40,434 nucleotides of DNA from an uncultured Alphaproteobacteria bacterium (GTDB lineage Bacteria; Pseudomonadota; Alphaproteobacteria; RF32; CAG-239): the NCBI GenBank assembly GCA_944390315.1, contig CALXPO010000007.1, forward strand, positions 70,252-110,685, written 5' to 3'. Positions 8,000 to 16,907 of this stretch are shown piece after piece (the first letter of the stretch is position 1; each line of letters begins with the position of its first letter). Under the pieces are notes generated by a model, which saw only the letters and a program-made list of their open reading frames with translations, was not told the DNA's origin and did not search any database. A program made the position numbers and the translations under genes.

Positions 8000-10687
8000 T
8001 TAGCAGGCTTTTTTGCAGCAGCAGCTTTCTTCTTTCTTGTCATTTTTATGACGAACTGCAGCTTGAGCAGCAGCCAAACGAGCTACCGGTACACGGTACG
8101 GAGAGCAAGAAACATAGTTCATGCCGCAAGTTTGGAAGAAGTCGATAGATGCAGGATCACCACCGTGCTCACCGCAAACGCCGAGCCAAATTTTTGGATT
8201 AGCACGACGAGCTTTTTCGCAAGCCATCTTAACCAAGCAGCCAACACCTTCAACATCAATAGATGCAAACGGATCAGCTACATAAACACCGCGAGCGCGA
8301 TATTCATCAAGGATAGCACCGGTATCATCACGGCTCATACCCAAAGTGGTTTGTGTTAAGTCGTTGGTACCAAAACCGAAGAATTCAGCAGATTGAGCCA
8401 ATTCGTCAGCTTTGAGGGCTGCACGCGGCAATTCAATCATAGAACCGACTTCATATTTAACCTTTTTGCCCTGTTCTGCAAAAATCTTTTCTGCAGTTGT
8501 ATCGATAATGTCTTTAACAATATCGAGCTCTTTCTTAGAACCTGTCAAAGGAACTTCGATTTCAGGCAATACTTTGATACCTTCGGCTTCGCATTCCAAA
8601 GCAGCTTCCAAAATAGCACGGGTTTGCATTTCGCAAATTTCAGGATAAGTAATCGGCAAACGACAACCACGGTGACCAAGCATCGGGTTTGCTTCATGTA
8701 AAGCATTAGCACGTTGTTTTACTTTTTCCAAAGTCAAGCCCATTTTATCAGCCAACTCTTGCATTTCAGCATCGGTATGCGGCAAGAATTCGTGCAAAGG
8801 AGGATCGAGCAAACGAATAACGACCGGCAGACCGTCCATGATTCTGAACAAATCTTTGAAGTCTTGTTTTTGATAAGGCAACAAACGAGCCAAAGCAGCA
8901 CGACGACCTTCTTCATTTTCAGCCAAAATCATAGCACGCATATCCGGAATACGGTCAGCATCAAAGAACATATGTTCGGTACGAGCCAAACCGATACCTT
9001 GAGCACCGAAATCACGAGCTGTTTGAGCGTCTTTCGGAGTCTCAGCATTAGCGCGAACTTCCAAAGTACGGATTTCGTCAACCCAACCCATCAGCTTACC
9101 GAAGTTACCGCTGTGAGTATCAGCTTTAACAGTCGGAACTTGACCTTCAATAATTTGACCTTTAGCACCATCCAAAGATACCCAGTCACCTTCTTTGATA
9201 ACAACGCCGCATTTAGTTGACATTGTTTTTGTTTTATAATCGATGGTAATATCGGTAGAACCGGAAACGCACGGAGTACCCATACCGCGAGCAACAACGG
9301 CAGCGTGTGAAGTCATACCGCCGCGAGCAGTAATCACGCCTTGAGAAGCGTGCATACCGCCGATATCTTCAGGAGAAGTTTCGTTACGGATAAGGATAAC
9401 TTTTTCACCTTTGGCAGCCCAAGCTTCAGCATCTTCGGCACAGAAGACGGCACGTCCGACGGCAGCTCCAGGAGAAGCCGGCAAACCGGTAGCAATAACA
9501 TGCTTTTTAGCTTTAGGATCGAGCATTGGGTGCAACAATTGGTCGAGTTGATCGGCGCCGACGCGCATAATGGCTTCTTCTTTATTAATCAAGCCTTCTT
9601 CAACCATTTCAACAGCCATACGAACGGCAGCAGCGGCAGTACGTTTACCGTTACGGCATTGCAACATCCAAAGTTTGCCGTGTTCAATGGTAAATTCCAT
9701 ATCTTGCATATCTTTGTAGTGGCTTTCGAGGTTGTTACGAACATCAACCAATTCTTTATACAAATTAGGCCATTTTTCTTCCAAAGAAGTGCCATCACCC
9801 TTAGAAGCCATCGGTTGCGGTGTACGAATACCGGCCACAACATCTTCACCTTGAGCATTTACCAAATATTCGCCATAGTAAACATTTTCACCGGTAGCGG
9901 GGTCACGAGAGAAGCAAACACCGGTAGCGCAGTCATCGCCGGCATTACCGAATACCATGGTTTGAACGTTAACGGCTGTACCCCAGTCACCCGGAATATT
10001 GTTGAGTTTACGATAGGTAATGGCACGAGCAGCCATCCAAGAACCGAATACGGCACCGATACCTGCCCACAATTGTTCCCAAGGATCTTGAGGAACGACT
10101 TTACCCAATCTTTGACCGATTTCTTTATATTCTTTAACCAATTCTTTAAGGTCATCTGCTGTCAAATCTGTATCAGATTTGTAGCCTTTGGCTTTTTTCA
10201 TAGCTTCCAAAGCGCCTTCATATTCGTCCAAATCGGCACCCAAAACCACGTCAGAGAACATTTGCAAGAAACGACGATAAGAGTCGTAAGCAAATCTCTC
10301 AGAACCGGAAGCTTTAGCCAAAGCCTTAACTGTTTCATCATTCAAGCCGAGGTTCAAAACGGTATCCATCATGCCCGGCATAGAAACACGAGCGCCCGAA
10401 CGAACGGAGAACAGCAACGGATTTTCAGCATCGGCAAATTTTTTGCCCATAATTTTTTCAACACCTTCAACGGCTGTTTTGACTTGTTCTTTCAAATCAG
10501 CAGGATAGGTTTTATTATTGTTGTAATAGTATGTGCAAACTTCAGTCGTTACGGTAAATCCCGGAGGAACAGGCAATCCGACCTTGTTCATTTCCGCAAG
10601 GTTGGCACCCTTACCGCCGAGGAGATTACGCATGGAGGCATCGCCTTCGGCTTTACCGTTTCCAAATGTATATACCCATTTACTCAT
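8000..10687 (-). CDS. ppdK: Pyruvate, phosphate dikinase
   Basis: Converts pyruvate, ATP and phosphate to phosphoenolpyruvate, AMP and pyrophosphate, or the reverse in glycolysis of many gut bacteria. The 895-residue length fits the family. The N-terminal ATP-grasp part starts VYTFGNGKAEGDASM and has LLGGKGANLAEM. The swivelling phosphohistidine domain has GGMTSHAAVVARGMGTPC with His461. The PEP/pyruvate barrel ends with GFGTNDLTQTTLGMSRDD and GVCGEHGGDP with catalytic Cys838. A TAGGAG site precedes the ATG. The protein should end soon after RLAAAQAAV, but continues as HKNDKKEES and a Cys-rich end CCCKKAC. The next frame over the same GCTGCTGCTGC run would give an Ala/Lys tail, so the Cys end may come from a small indel. 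Confidence 0.97.
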   Translation of the reverse strand: MSKWVYTFGNGKAEGDASMRNLLGGKGANLAEMNKVGLPVPPGFTVTTEVCTYYYNNNKTYPADLKEQVKTAVEGVEKIMGKKFADAENPLLFSVRSGARVSMPGMMDTVLNLGLNDETVKALAKASGSERFAYDSYRRFLQMFSDVVLGADLDEYEGALEAMKKAKGYKSDTDLTADDLKELVKEYKEIGQRLGKVVPQDPWEQLWAGIGAVFGSWMAARAITYRKLNNIPGDWGTAVNVQTMVFGNAGDDCATGVCFSRDPATGENVYYGEYLVNAQGEDVVAGIRTPQPMASKGDGTSLEEKWPNLYKELVDVRNNLESHYKDMQDMEFTIEHGKLWMLQCRNGKRTAAAAVRMAVEMVEEGLINKEEAIMRVGADQLDQLLHPMLDPKAKKHVIATGLPASPGAAVGRAVFCAEDAEAWAAKGEKVILIRNETSPEDIGGMHASQGVITARGGMTSHAAVVARGMGTPCVSGSTDITIDYKTKTMSTKCGVVIKEGDWVSLDGAKGQIIEGQVPTVKADTHSGNFGKLMGWVDEIRTLEVRANAETPKDAQTARDFGAQGIGLARTEHMFFDADRIPDMRAMILAENEEGRRAALARLLPYQKQDFKDLFRIMDGLPVVIRLLDPPLHEFLPHTDAEMQELADKMGLTLEKVKQRANALHEANPMLGHRGCRLPITYPEICEMQTRAILEAALECEAEGIKVLPEIEVPLTGSKKELDIVKDIIDTTAEKIFAEQGKKVKYEVGSMIELPRAALKADELAQSAEFFGFGTNDLTQTTLGMSRDDTGAILDEYRARGVYVADPFASIDVEGVGCLVKMACEKARRANPKIWLGVCGEHGGDPASIDFFQTCGMNYVSCSPYRVPVARLAAAQAAVRHKNDKKEESCCCKKAC

Positions 10688-11117
10688 GGTAATTCTTAGC
10701 TCCTATAGCTATTAAGGTTAACACAAAAACCATATTCTCCTCATAAATCCGGAGGCAAAATGATTTTAAACTAATTCAGTCACGAAGTTATAACACTTCC
10801 CCCGATTCTTCAAGCAAAATCTTTTTATATTCCGTACTTTTCAACAGATAAAAGATTATTTTTTGCAGTTTGTGCAAACACTTGACAGTTTTATGCAACG
10901 ACACTTTCTGATGCAAGCCGTCACAAATGGCTCACAATAAAAAATGGAATTTTTGCTCTCAAAAATACAGCCGTTAACAGCATCATTTTTTTGTAATAAA
11001 AAACGCACATTTTATTTTGAATTAAAATCGTTTCTTGCCATACCAGATTGTCCGGTATAAACTATATCAAATAGTGAATTTTTATTCTGCTCATAAATTC
11101 TGTTGAAAGAAGATTTA
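10688..11117. other. Intergenic region between divergent ppdK and the exonuclease gene
   Basis: No gene is seen. Besides the weak ppdK promoter candidate, TTGCCA (11035-11040) and TATAAA (11056-11061) with a short 15-base spacer could serve the exonuclease gene. An ATACC/GGTAT hairpin overlaps that spacer. The rest is AT-rich and featureless. Confidence 0.4.
10787..10814 (-). promoter_or_regulatory. Candidate ppdK promoter
   Basis: Read on the minus strand, CTTGAA (10809-10814), a 16-base spacer and TATAAC (10787-10792) lie about 100 bases before the ppdK start. The match to sigma-70 boxes is only fair. Confidence 0.3.
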
Positions 11118-11723
11118 ATGACAAAACAATTTGTTCTTTACGATACCGAATATGCCTCCTGGTCCGGTTTTCTAACCGCCCCCGAGCAAGAAAAGAAAAA
11201 AGCCGAAATTGTCCAAATCGCCGCACTCAAAATCAATTTAAGCGACCTGAGCATTGCCGATAAAACAAATATTTTTATCAAACCATACTTTACTCCAAAA
11301 TTAACGGATTATTTTATACGACTTACCGGATTAACCGACCAGCTCCTCGACAAAGAAGGAATTTCTTTTCCCGAAGCATACCAAAAATTTAAACGATTCG
11401 TTGGTCATCTGCCATGTTACGCTCATGCTTGGTCAAATGATAACGACAACTTGGCCGACGGTAAAGTTATTCGCTACAATATGGAAATGTTTGGATTAAA
11501 AGACAATGACGAACCTGATTATCGTAATATTGCCAAGTGGTTTAAGCAAAAATACCAAGAAACCGGACTTAATATAAAATCACAATGCTCGGGAGAAATT
11601 GTCAAATTACTACACTTGGAAGAACAATTAAAAGATTTGAAACTCGATACACATAATGCCCTTTTTGATGTTTATTCAATTTTAATCGGGCTAAGGCACT
11701 TGGGATTTAATATGATTGTTTAG
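11118..11723 (+). CDS. DEDDh-type 3'-5' exonuclease family protein
   Basis: A 201-residue protein with the exonuclease motifs of the RNase T/DnaQ superfamily. These are D-x-E in YDTEYASW (motif I), an Asp in AHAWSNDNDNL (motif II), and His followed by Asp in THNALFDVYSI (motif III, the DEDDh form). Such enzymes remove nucleotides from 3' ends of DNA or RNA using two metal ions; the substrate here is not predictable. The ATG at 11118 is preferred over the TTG at 11103 because a GAAAGAAG purine stretch precedes it. The gene stands alone, divergent from ppdK and convergent with the ATP synthase operon. It is not a proofreading subunit fused to a polymerase. Confidence 0.75.
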   Translation: MTKQFVLYDTEYASWSGFLTAPEQEKKKAEIVQIAALKINLSDLSIADKTNIFIKPYFTPKLTDYFIRLTGLTDQLLDKEGISFPEAYQKFKRFVGHLPCYAHAWSNDNDNLADGKVIRYNMEMFGLKDNDEPDYRNIAKWFKQKYQETGLNIKSQCSGEIVKLLHLEEQLKDLKLDTHNALFDVYSILIGLRHLGFNMIV

Positions 11724-12010
11724 CCAAATATGCTATTTTACAATAAACTTTAATTTTCTAAAACAGTCCGGAAGATTTCTGATACGGTACTTAAAATACC
11801 ATAACCGTGTACAAAATTTTACAATCCGTCCGGTGAAACAACCTGCAATTTTCTCTTCAAACGGAAGACTTAACTTTTGGCATGAAATCTATTTTTCCGA
11901 AAAAACGACAGGTTCGGAGCATTCTTTGCACAGTCAGCGTTTGAGACTATCAAACCAAACAATAATGGTGAGTAACAAATCGCGTATTATATAGAAAAGC
12001 AAAGATGATT

Positions 12011-12619
12011 TTACAATTTGGCAATTTTTTCAATTGACGCATCTATCAACTGATTTTGTCTTGTTCTATCCATTTTGGATTCGATGGTTTGTTCGAGCAA
12101 AACAACACTTTTTTCAATCACGACAGATGTTAATTCTTTTTCGGCAAACGCCAATTCGGCAGCGACTCTATCTTTAACAGTTTTTTCCTGAGACATAAGC
12201 CGCACATTCAAACTTTGCAATTCTTTTTTTTCGGTTAGTTCAGCGCGTTTTTCAGCCTTATCCAAAATTTCTTTTGTTTCAACAGCAATATCTTCAAGTT
12301 TACGTTCATAATCTGCCAAAACTTTACGCGCGTCATCTTTAAGCACGGCGGCTTCATCAATTCTTGAAGTTTCTTTCTGTATATATTTATCTAAGAATGA
12401 AAAAAGAGCTCTTTTGAGAGGAATAAACAAAGCCACGACAACCAAAATAAAAGCCATGGCTACCCAAAATTCACCTGATAAATAGAAAGGCTCCTGTCCT
12501 TCCAACTCTGCCGACGTTTTTTCAATCACGGTTTCGACTTCATCAGCAGCCCCCACAACGGCTTGTTGTGTTGCATCAAGCAATTTTTGACTGTTAGCAT
12601 TCGCCATTTGGTTATTCAT
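12011..12619 (-). CDS. atpF: F0 ATP synthase subunit b
   Basis: Peripheral stalk subunit linking F1 to the membrane. The 202-residue protein has an N-terminal extension of about 45 residues rich in Ala, Glu and Thr. One membrane helix follows (EFWVAMAFILVVVALFIPL), then a long charged coiled coil (EAAVLKDDARKVLADYERKL onward). The gene overlaps the end of the b' gene by 8 bases, as expected for coupled expression, and is last in the F0 cluster. The start at 12619 is used, but an ATG 12 bases downstream is possible. No terminator is evident after the stop. The F1 genes are not in the window, as is usual where F0 and F1 operons are separate in alphaproteobacteria. Confidence 0.92.
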   Translation of the reverse strand: MNNQMANANSQKLLDATQQAVVGAADEVETVIEKTSAELEGQEPFYLSGEFWVAMAFILVVVALFIPLKRALFSFLDKYIQKETSRIDEAAVLKDDARKVLADYERKLEDIAVETKEILDKAEKRAELTEKKELQSLNVRLMSQEKTVKDRVAAELAFAEKELTSVVIEKSVVLLEQTIESKMDRTRQNQLIDASIEKIAKL

Positions 12620-13106
12620 CTTTTGGTTCCCGCTTAATAATTAGATTTATATCATCTTTGGTTACGATATCGCCGACACCGACTTTTGAGGCCATCAGAG
12701 ATGCCAATTCCACCGAAATTTTTTCGATTTGTTCCATGGTTTGTCGGCGTTGCTGTTCTATGGCTTGCTGATTTTGCACGGCCAAATCGGCAAGAATTTT
12801 ATTTTTTTCGGATTCTTTTTCAGCAATTTTTCGCTTAAGTTTTTCTTCAGCCAAACGAAAATTTTCCAAAGCCTGCTCGTTAGCGACTTTCAACGCTTTT
12901 TCGTATTTAGTCAAGGCCTCTTCTGCCGATTGCTTGAACTGTTCGGCGGCAGACAGATAGTCATCGATTTTGTGCTGGCGCTGATTTAAAATATCGACAA
13001 TTTTTGGGACAATAAAATTGGCAATAATAAACCACATCAGTAAAAAACTGATAATAATCCAAAATGCCTGTGAGCTGAATGATGAAAAATCTAATTGTGG
13101 CATCAA
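12612..13106 (-). CDS. atpG: F0 ATP synthase subunit b' (second b-type subunit)
   Basis: A second, diverged b subunit forming a heterodimeric stalk with subunit b, typical of alphaproteobacteria, cyanobacteria and chloroplasts. It has one N-terminal membrane helix (FWIISFLLMWFIIANFIVPKIV) followed by a helical, highly charged domain (RQHKIDDYLSAAEQFKQSAEEAL onward), 164 residues in all. The motif VPKIVDILNQRQHKI after the helix is characteristic of b'. It lies between the c and b genes, the standard order. Naming varies between databases (atpG, atpX or atpF2); the identity is clear from helix and context. Confidence 0.92.
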   Translation of the reverse strand: MMPQLDFSSFSSQAFWIIISFLLMWFIIANFIVPKIVDILNQRQHKIDDYLSAAEQFKQSAEEALTKYEKALKVANEQALENFRLAEEKLKRKIAEKESEKNKILADLAVQNQQAIEQQRRQTMEQIEKISVELASLMASKVGVGDIVTKDDINLIIKREPKDE

Positions 13107-13191
13107 AGCCTCTTAATTTTTATTAAAAACAAATTAATCTTGAAGCGAATGGCGGGAAAATGCTTCCCGCTTATATCCGCATTTCAAAACA

Positions 13192-13416
13192 TTATTCACC
13201 ACCGGTCAGCATTACCAAAGCAACGACCAGCTCATACAACGCAATTGCTTCAATAGCGGCAAATCCGGCCCAACCATATATATCGACATCTTTTTTAACC
13301 TGAGGGTTACGTCCGACCGTTGTGATAATTGTTGTCCACAATTGTGTAACACCCCAAGCAGAAACAGTCATGGCTAAAGCACAAAGTGCTGCACCGATAT
13401 AAGCTAAAGGTTCCAT
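13192..13416 (-). CDS. atpE: F0 ATP synthase subunit c, atypical helix 1
   Basis: The proteolipid that forms the rotating ring. The 74-residue hairpin has a polar loop VGRNPQVKKD, fitting the family's RNP loop, and the ion-binding carboxylate Glu56 in FAAIEAIALY. Two things are odd. The Gly-x-Gly-x-Gly-x-Gly packing motif of helix 1 is replaced: the positions corresponding to GSGIGVG in typical alphaproteobacterial proteins read VSAWGVT (residues 18-24), with a Trp inside. A second membrane Glu, Glu62 in LYELVV, lies about two turns after Glu56. No sodium-site pattern is obvious, so proton coupling is assumed. A good AAAGGAAA ribosome site precedes the ATG. Confidence 0.93.
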   Translation of the reverse strand: MEPLAYIGAALCALAMTVSAWGVTQLWTTIITTVGRNPQVKKDVDIYGWAGFAAIEAIALYELVVALVMLTGGE

Positions 13417-13470
13417 TTTTTTTCCTTTCGAACTAAAATATTAAACATCAAAATAATAATTAAGTACATA

Positions 13471-14193
13471 TCAATGACTGCGAATGGCATCTCCAAGATA
13501 AATACAGCTTAACACCGTATAAACGAAGGCCTGAAGCAATGCAATAAACAATTCAAAGATAATGATACAAGAGTTAAAAAGTAAGGGTATAGCTCCCAAA
13601 ACATCTAAACCGACAATAAACCCCGCAATAATCTTAAGCATAATATGACCTACCGTCATATTTGCCACCAGACGGACGGTCAGGCTAAAGGGTTTTGATA
13701 ACAGTGATATTGTTTCAATAGGTATAATCAAAGGGGCCAAAGCCAACGGTATTCCTTTTGGCAAAAAGGTTCTCAAATATCCTAATTTTCTTTTTTTAAC
13801 ACCGACGCAAATATTGAATACGAGAGCGACGAGAGATAAAGTACCTACGGCTGTCGCATGAGAAGTAAATGTAAAAGCATAGGGAGTCAATCCCAAGACA
13901 TTACCGAAAGCAACGAAAAGAAAAATAGAGAAAATAAACGTAAAATATTTTAATCCTTCGGCTCCCAAACTATCTTTCATAAGTCCCGCGACAAAATTAT
14001 ACACCCATTCGGGAAAGGCCTGAGCTCTGCCTGGTATCATTGTTCTTTTTCGCAAACATAGAGCCAAAATACAAGTTGCCGCAAATACGGATAACAACAT
14101 AAACAAGGCAGAATTAGTAAACGAAACATCGACATTTCCTATTTTCAAAGGAACTATTGTTTTAATTTCAAATTGCTCCATAGGATTAGACAT
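13471..14193 (-). CDS. atpB: F0 ATP synthase subunit a
   Basis: Membrane stator subunit with the two half channels for protons. Five to six membrane helices are visible. The essential Arg lies in KPFSLTVRLVANMTVGHIML, the most conserved part of the family. The C-terminus LLQAFVYTVLSCIYLGDAI is also standard. The start is set at the ATG at 14193 because GGGGAG lies just before it and the protein then begins MSNPMEQFEIK, which fits alphaproteobacterial AtpB. A longer frame upstream would overlap atpI. It follows atpI by 4 bases and precedes atpE by 54. Confidence 0.95.
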   Translation of the reverse strand: MSNPMEQFEIKTIVPLKIGNVDVSFTNSALFMLLSVFAATCILALCLRKRTMIPGRAQAFPEWVYNFVAGLMKDSLGAEGLKYFTFIFSIFLFVAFGNVLGLTPYAFTFTSHATAVGTLSLVALVFNICVGVKKRKLGYLRTFLPKGIPLALAPLIIPIETISLLSKPFSLTVRLVANMTVGHIMLKIIAGFIVGLDVLGAIPLLFNSCIIIFELFIALLQAFVYTVLSCIYLGDAIRSH

Positions 14194-14197
14194 GAGT

Positions 14198-14509
14198 TTA
14201 CTCCCCACCATTTTTCTTTGCTTCATCGTAGGCTTTTGCCAAGCGATAAACATTTAAAAAACCTGCAGCACCACCAAACAGAAGGAAAACAATTAAGCAA
14301 AAAGGATACGTATGCATAAGCTCATCAAAGACATATCCCATGGCACCGCCCACGACGACTGCCGATAACAACTCGACGGCGATTCTCATTCCGAAACCGG
14401 CATTTATGCAAGGCGAAGAACTGACTTGCTTTGCGTCCGAATGATTTCGCAAGCGGGCTATTTTTCCTTCTAATTCCCTGATATCATCAGGTTTCATGCT
14501 CATTGCCAA
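14198..14509 (-). CDS. atpI: AtpI-type ATP synthase assembly protein
   Basis: Small membrane protein of 103 residues, first gene of the F0 operon. After a polar N-terminus it has two helices, GMRIAVELLSAVVVGGAMGYVFDEL and FCLIVFLLFGGAAGFLNVYRLA, with the Gly-rich pattern of the AtpI/AtpZ family that helps assemble the c ring or move magnesium. The start is probably TTG at 14509, which has GAGG at a suitable distance; ATG at 14503 or 14497 would shorten it by 2 or 4 residues. The place directly before atpB is diagnostic. Confidence 0.85.
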   Translation of the reverse strand: MAMSMKPDDIRELEGKIARLRNHSDAKQVSSSPCINAGFGMRIAVELLSAVVVGGAMGYVFDELMHTYPFCLIVFLLFGGAAGFLNVYRLAKAYDEAKKNGGE

Positions 14510-14530
14510 ACATAATCCTCAAAATATTAC

Positions 14531-15265
14531 TTACTTGTTAACATCCAAATATTTATTTATAATTTGTTGCAAACTCTCATAATCCGGCGCTCCGTGTATC
14601 ATTTCTTCTCCTTGACTGCCTCTAATCAAAAAGACCGGTGTTCCTTGAATTTTCAACTTTTCCATACCGTCCTGACGTATAGCCATAATTTCTTTGGCAA
14701 CATCGTCATTTTCCATACATGCCTTAGCCTTTGCCGCATCCAAGCCTTCTAACTCGGCATAACTGATAAAGATTTTTTCTGTTTTAAAAGACAAGCTCCA
14801 AGACAATTGCTTTTTAAACATCAGGTTTAAGAAATCAAAATATTTATCCTCTGGCATACAACGAGCCAACATAGCTCCTTTCATAGATTTTGCATCAATC
14901 GGAAAATCGGCAAAAATCAATTTGACTTTGCCTGTATCGATATAGTCTTTTTTGAGTTTAGGTAATGTGTTGAGGTGAAAAGAAGCACAATGTGAACAGC
15001 CCAAAGAAGAGAACTCATAAATTGTAACCGGAGCATTCTTATCACCCAGGACATATTGCGGGTTCATATCAAACAGATTTGGAGTTGTATCATTCTGACC
15101 ATTTGCATCGTTTATGGGGGAGGCCTCTGCCGAATTGACCAAAATCAAACGTCCGTCAACCCAGTTAAAACCTTTAGCCGACAGATACAGACTGTCTGCC
15201 ATGACAAAAATAAATATTATGGCCAAACTGCGGCTTAATTTTTTCACAATATTTTCAAAATTCAT
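14531..15265 (-). CDS. DsbA-like periplasmic thiol-disulfide protein
   Basis: A 244-residue exported thioredoxin-fold protein. One N-terminal hydrophobic segment (AIIFIFVMADSLYLSA) is a signal peptide or anchor. The DsbA/thioredoxin_4 domain begins at VLGDKNAPVTIYEFSS and has the redox centre CSHC in SLGCSHCASFH, with an inserted helical part and the cis-Pro loop QGTPVFLI. It resembles the alphaproteobacterial DsbA family proteins encoded next to dciA, and its ATG overlaps the dciA stop (ATGA). It should form or shuffle disulfides in envelope proteins; DsbB is not in the window. F0 atpI starts only 21 bases after its stop, so dciA, this gene and the ATP synthase genes may share a transcript. 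Confidence 0.88.
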   Translation of the reverse strand: MNFENIVKKLSRSLAIIFIFVMADSLYLSAKGFNWVDGRLILVNSAEASPINDANGQNDTTPNLFDMNPQYVLGDKNAPVTIYEFSSLGCSHCASFHLNTLPKLKKDYIDTGKVKLIFADFPIDAKSMKGAMLARCMPEDKYFDFLNLMFKKQLSWSLSFKTEKIFISYAELEGLDAAKAKACMENDDVAKEIMAIRQDGMEKLKIQGTPVFLIRGSQGEEMIHGAPDYESLQQIINKYLDVNK

Positions 15266-15804
15266 TTTGACTCCTGTTTAGTTTCGTTATTTTCGGAAAA
15301 TACCGACTCTCCCAAACGCTGCAATTGTTTTTGCAAGTCTGCATTTACCAATCCATCCGTTAATTGTGTAATATAATTTTGTTCTTGCTTGCTTACAAGC
15401 TTTTTCTTACATTTGAACTGATTAAATTGTTTCTTAGACAAAGATATAACTTCAATACTTTGCCGAATACGTATGGAACCGACGGCCTGATAGCCAAAAA
15501 AAGAATTTATTTTTTCCAGAATAAATTTTTCTCTATGTTGAATTTCAAGAGCAAAAGCCCCATTAGCAACCGCTATCGTCAGCACGCCATTTTTTCTTTC
15601 ATTATTGCGAAACGCAATTTTTTCGGGAAGAGAATATTCTGCCATTTCATCTCCGACAATTTGTTTCCAATACATAAAGATATCAATTGTCATTGAGTTT
15701 TTTTTATCAATCAACCGACGTAATAAGGGCATTGTTTCGGCGGCAAGCTGATTTAATCCGGATGCCGTACGTTTTTCTTTTTCTGTTTCAATATGTTGCG
15801 CCAT
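15262..15804 (-). CDS. dciA: DciA/DUF721 family replicative-helicase loader
   Basis: A protein of 180 residues. The N-terminal DUF721 domain, about residues 20-110, has the family's MYWKQIVGDEMAEYSLPEKI and GVLTIAVANGAFALEIQHRE, where the conserved Trp and the Leu-x-Val-x-Val strand are seen. DciA proteins help load DnaB in bacteria without DnaC. The C-terminal 70 residues are variable and Lys/Gln rich. It is first in a run with the DsbA-like gene, with a 4-base overlap. The name rests on family assignment; the function in this organism is inferred. Confidence 0.82.
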   Translation of the reverse strand: MAQHIETEKEKRTASGLNQLAAETMPLLRRLIDKKNSMTIDIFMYWKQIVGDEMAEYSLPEKIAFRNNERKNGVLTIAVANGAFALEIQHREKFILEKINSFFGYQAVGSIRIRQSIEVISLSKKQFNQFKCKKKLVSKQEQNYITQLTDGLVNADLQKQLQRLGESVFSENNETKQESK

Positions 15805-15991
15805 AGAAATATACCTTTACAGCCTAATATCAAAAAGTTGCTAGCATATATAGTTCAAAAAATCAAGCCGACGGAATATAAAAATATGTCTAATTTCTAA
15901 ATTTTGTACACAAAAGTCTTGATTATATTAAAAAACTAATGTACTCTTTGCAGCAGAATTTTCATTTTCTTTTATGAGAGGAATCTTAATA

Positions 15992-16618
15992 ATGTTGAAA
16001 AAATTGTTGGCCGGTGCTTCGGCAATAGCTTTGGGAATGGTTGTGGCAGCCGATGCCATGGCCGAATGTGATGGTATTTATCTCGGTATCCGCGGCGGCG
16101 TTGCTAAACCAGATATCGGCGCCAGCCATACTTCAGGCGATAGACTGAAAATTGATGATAACTTGTTCATGCTGAGCGGTGCTATCGGTTACCGTTATAC
16201 ATATTTCCGCGCCGAATTTGAATATATTTGGCGTGACCAGAGCAGAGATTCCGAAACCATTACCACAACAATTCCAGGACGTCCTGATCCTATCGTTTCA
16301 ACCAGCGTCGGCGAATTTGATTATGATTCTTATATGTTCAACTTGTATTATGACTTTTCACCGTACACTTGGTTCACTCCTTACTTCCAAGCAGGTATCG
16401 GCGTCAGCAATCTTGAATACAAATTCCACTATGAGGGCGAAGGCAACCACTCATTAAAAGAGCATAACTTCACCTGGGTCTTGGGTGGCGGTATTTCTGC
16501 CAAAATGACTAACCGTTTGAATATTGATGTTGGTTATCGTTACTTTGATATGGGTAAAATCGGTAAAGGAAAAGTACATAACCAAGAATTTTATGGCGGT
16601 TTACGTTACGTCTTCTAA
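15992..16618 (+). CDS. Outer-membrane beta-barrel protein (OmpA/opacity-like)
   Basis: Small barrel protein of about 208 residues. A signal peptide MLKKLLAGASAIALGMVVAA...AMA precedes mature ECDGIYLGIRGG. The rest alternates polar and aromatic residues in strands typical of the OMP_b-brl family (YRYTYFRAEFEYIW, YMFNLYYDFS, GGGISAKMTNRLNIDVGYRYF). It ends in GGLRYVF with a terminal Phe, the outer-membrane assembly signal. The second ATG, at 15992, is chosen because AGAGGA stands 9 bases before it and the signal peptide then starts properly; a longer start at 15974 is possible. The substrate or adhesive role is unknown. A strong terminator follows. Confidence 0.85.
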   Translation: MLKKLLAGASAIALGMVVAADAMAECDGIYLGIRGGVAKPDIGASHTSGDRLKIDDNLFMLSGAIGYRYTYFRAEFEYIWRDQSRDSETITTTIPGRPDPIVSTSVGEFDYDSYMFNLYYDFSPYTWFTPYFQAGIGVSNLEYKFHYEGEGNHSLKEHNFTWVLGGGISAKMTNRLNIDVGYRYFDMGKIGKGKVHNQEFYGGLRYVF

Positions 16619-16634
16619 TTTCGATAAAAGAATT

Positions 16635-16665
16635 AAAAAAACTCCTCATTTGAGGAGTTTTTTTT
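16635..16665. terminator. Terminator after the outer-membrane protein gene
   Basis: AAAAAAACTCCTCA and its complement flank a 2-base loop and are followed by eight or more T, beginning 17 bases after the stop. A/T symmetry would also allow use by minus-strand transcripts. Confidence 0.9.
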
Positions 16666-16907
16666 ACGATTCGGACTTGCTTATTTGAAAAGCAATAAAA
16701 GCTCCAAACTTGTTTGCGCCTAAACAGCTTTACGAATTTGCAAAACACAATTCATCTGAAATAATATCTTTGTCATAAGCAACAGAGCTTTATAAATTGC
16801 TTTTCACTTTACATAAACTCGCAACAACCTCAACATGATCTGTTAATCAGATTTAATGGAATAAAAAGATTTCGTATCTCTCACAGCCCGTAATATATTA
16901 TATATTT

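Noticed and set aside
9341..10699. Plus-strand reading frame of 452 codons antisense to ppdK
   Set aside because: It is the mirror of a strongly supported gene. Its protein is rich in Phe, His and Thr without any family motif, a usual effect of codon bias on the opposite strand.
11716..11994. Plus-strand frame of 92 codons after the exonuclease gene
   Set aside because: It overlaps the exonuclease stop in another frame, has no ribosome site and shows no motif; the region is treated as intergenic.
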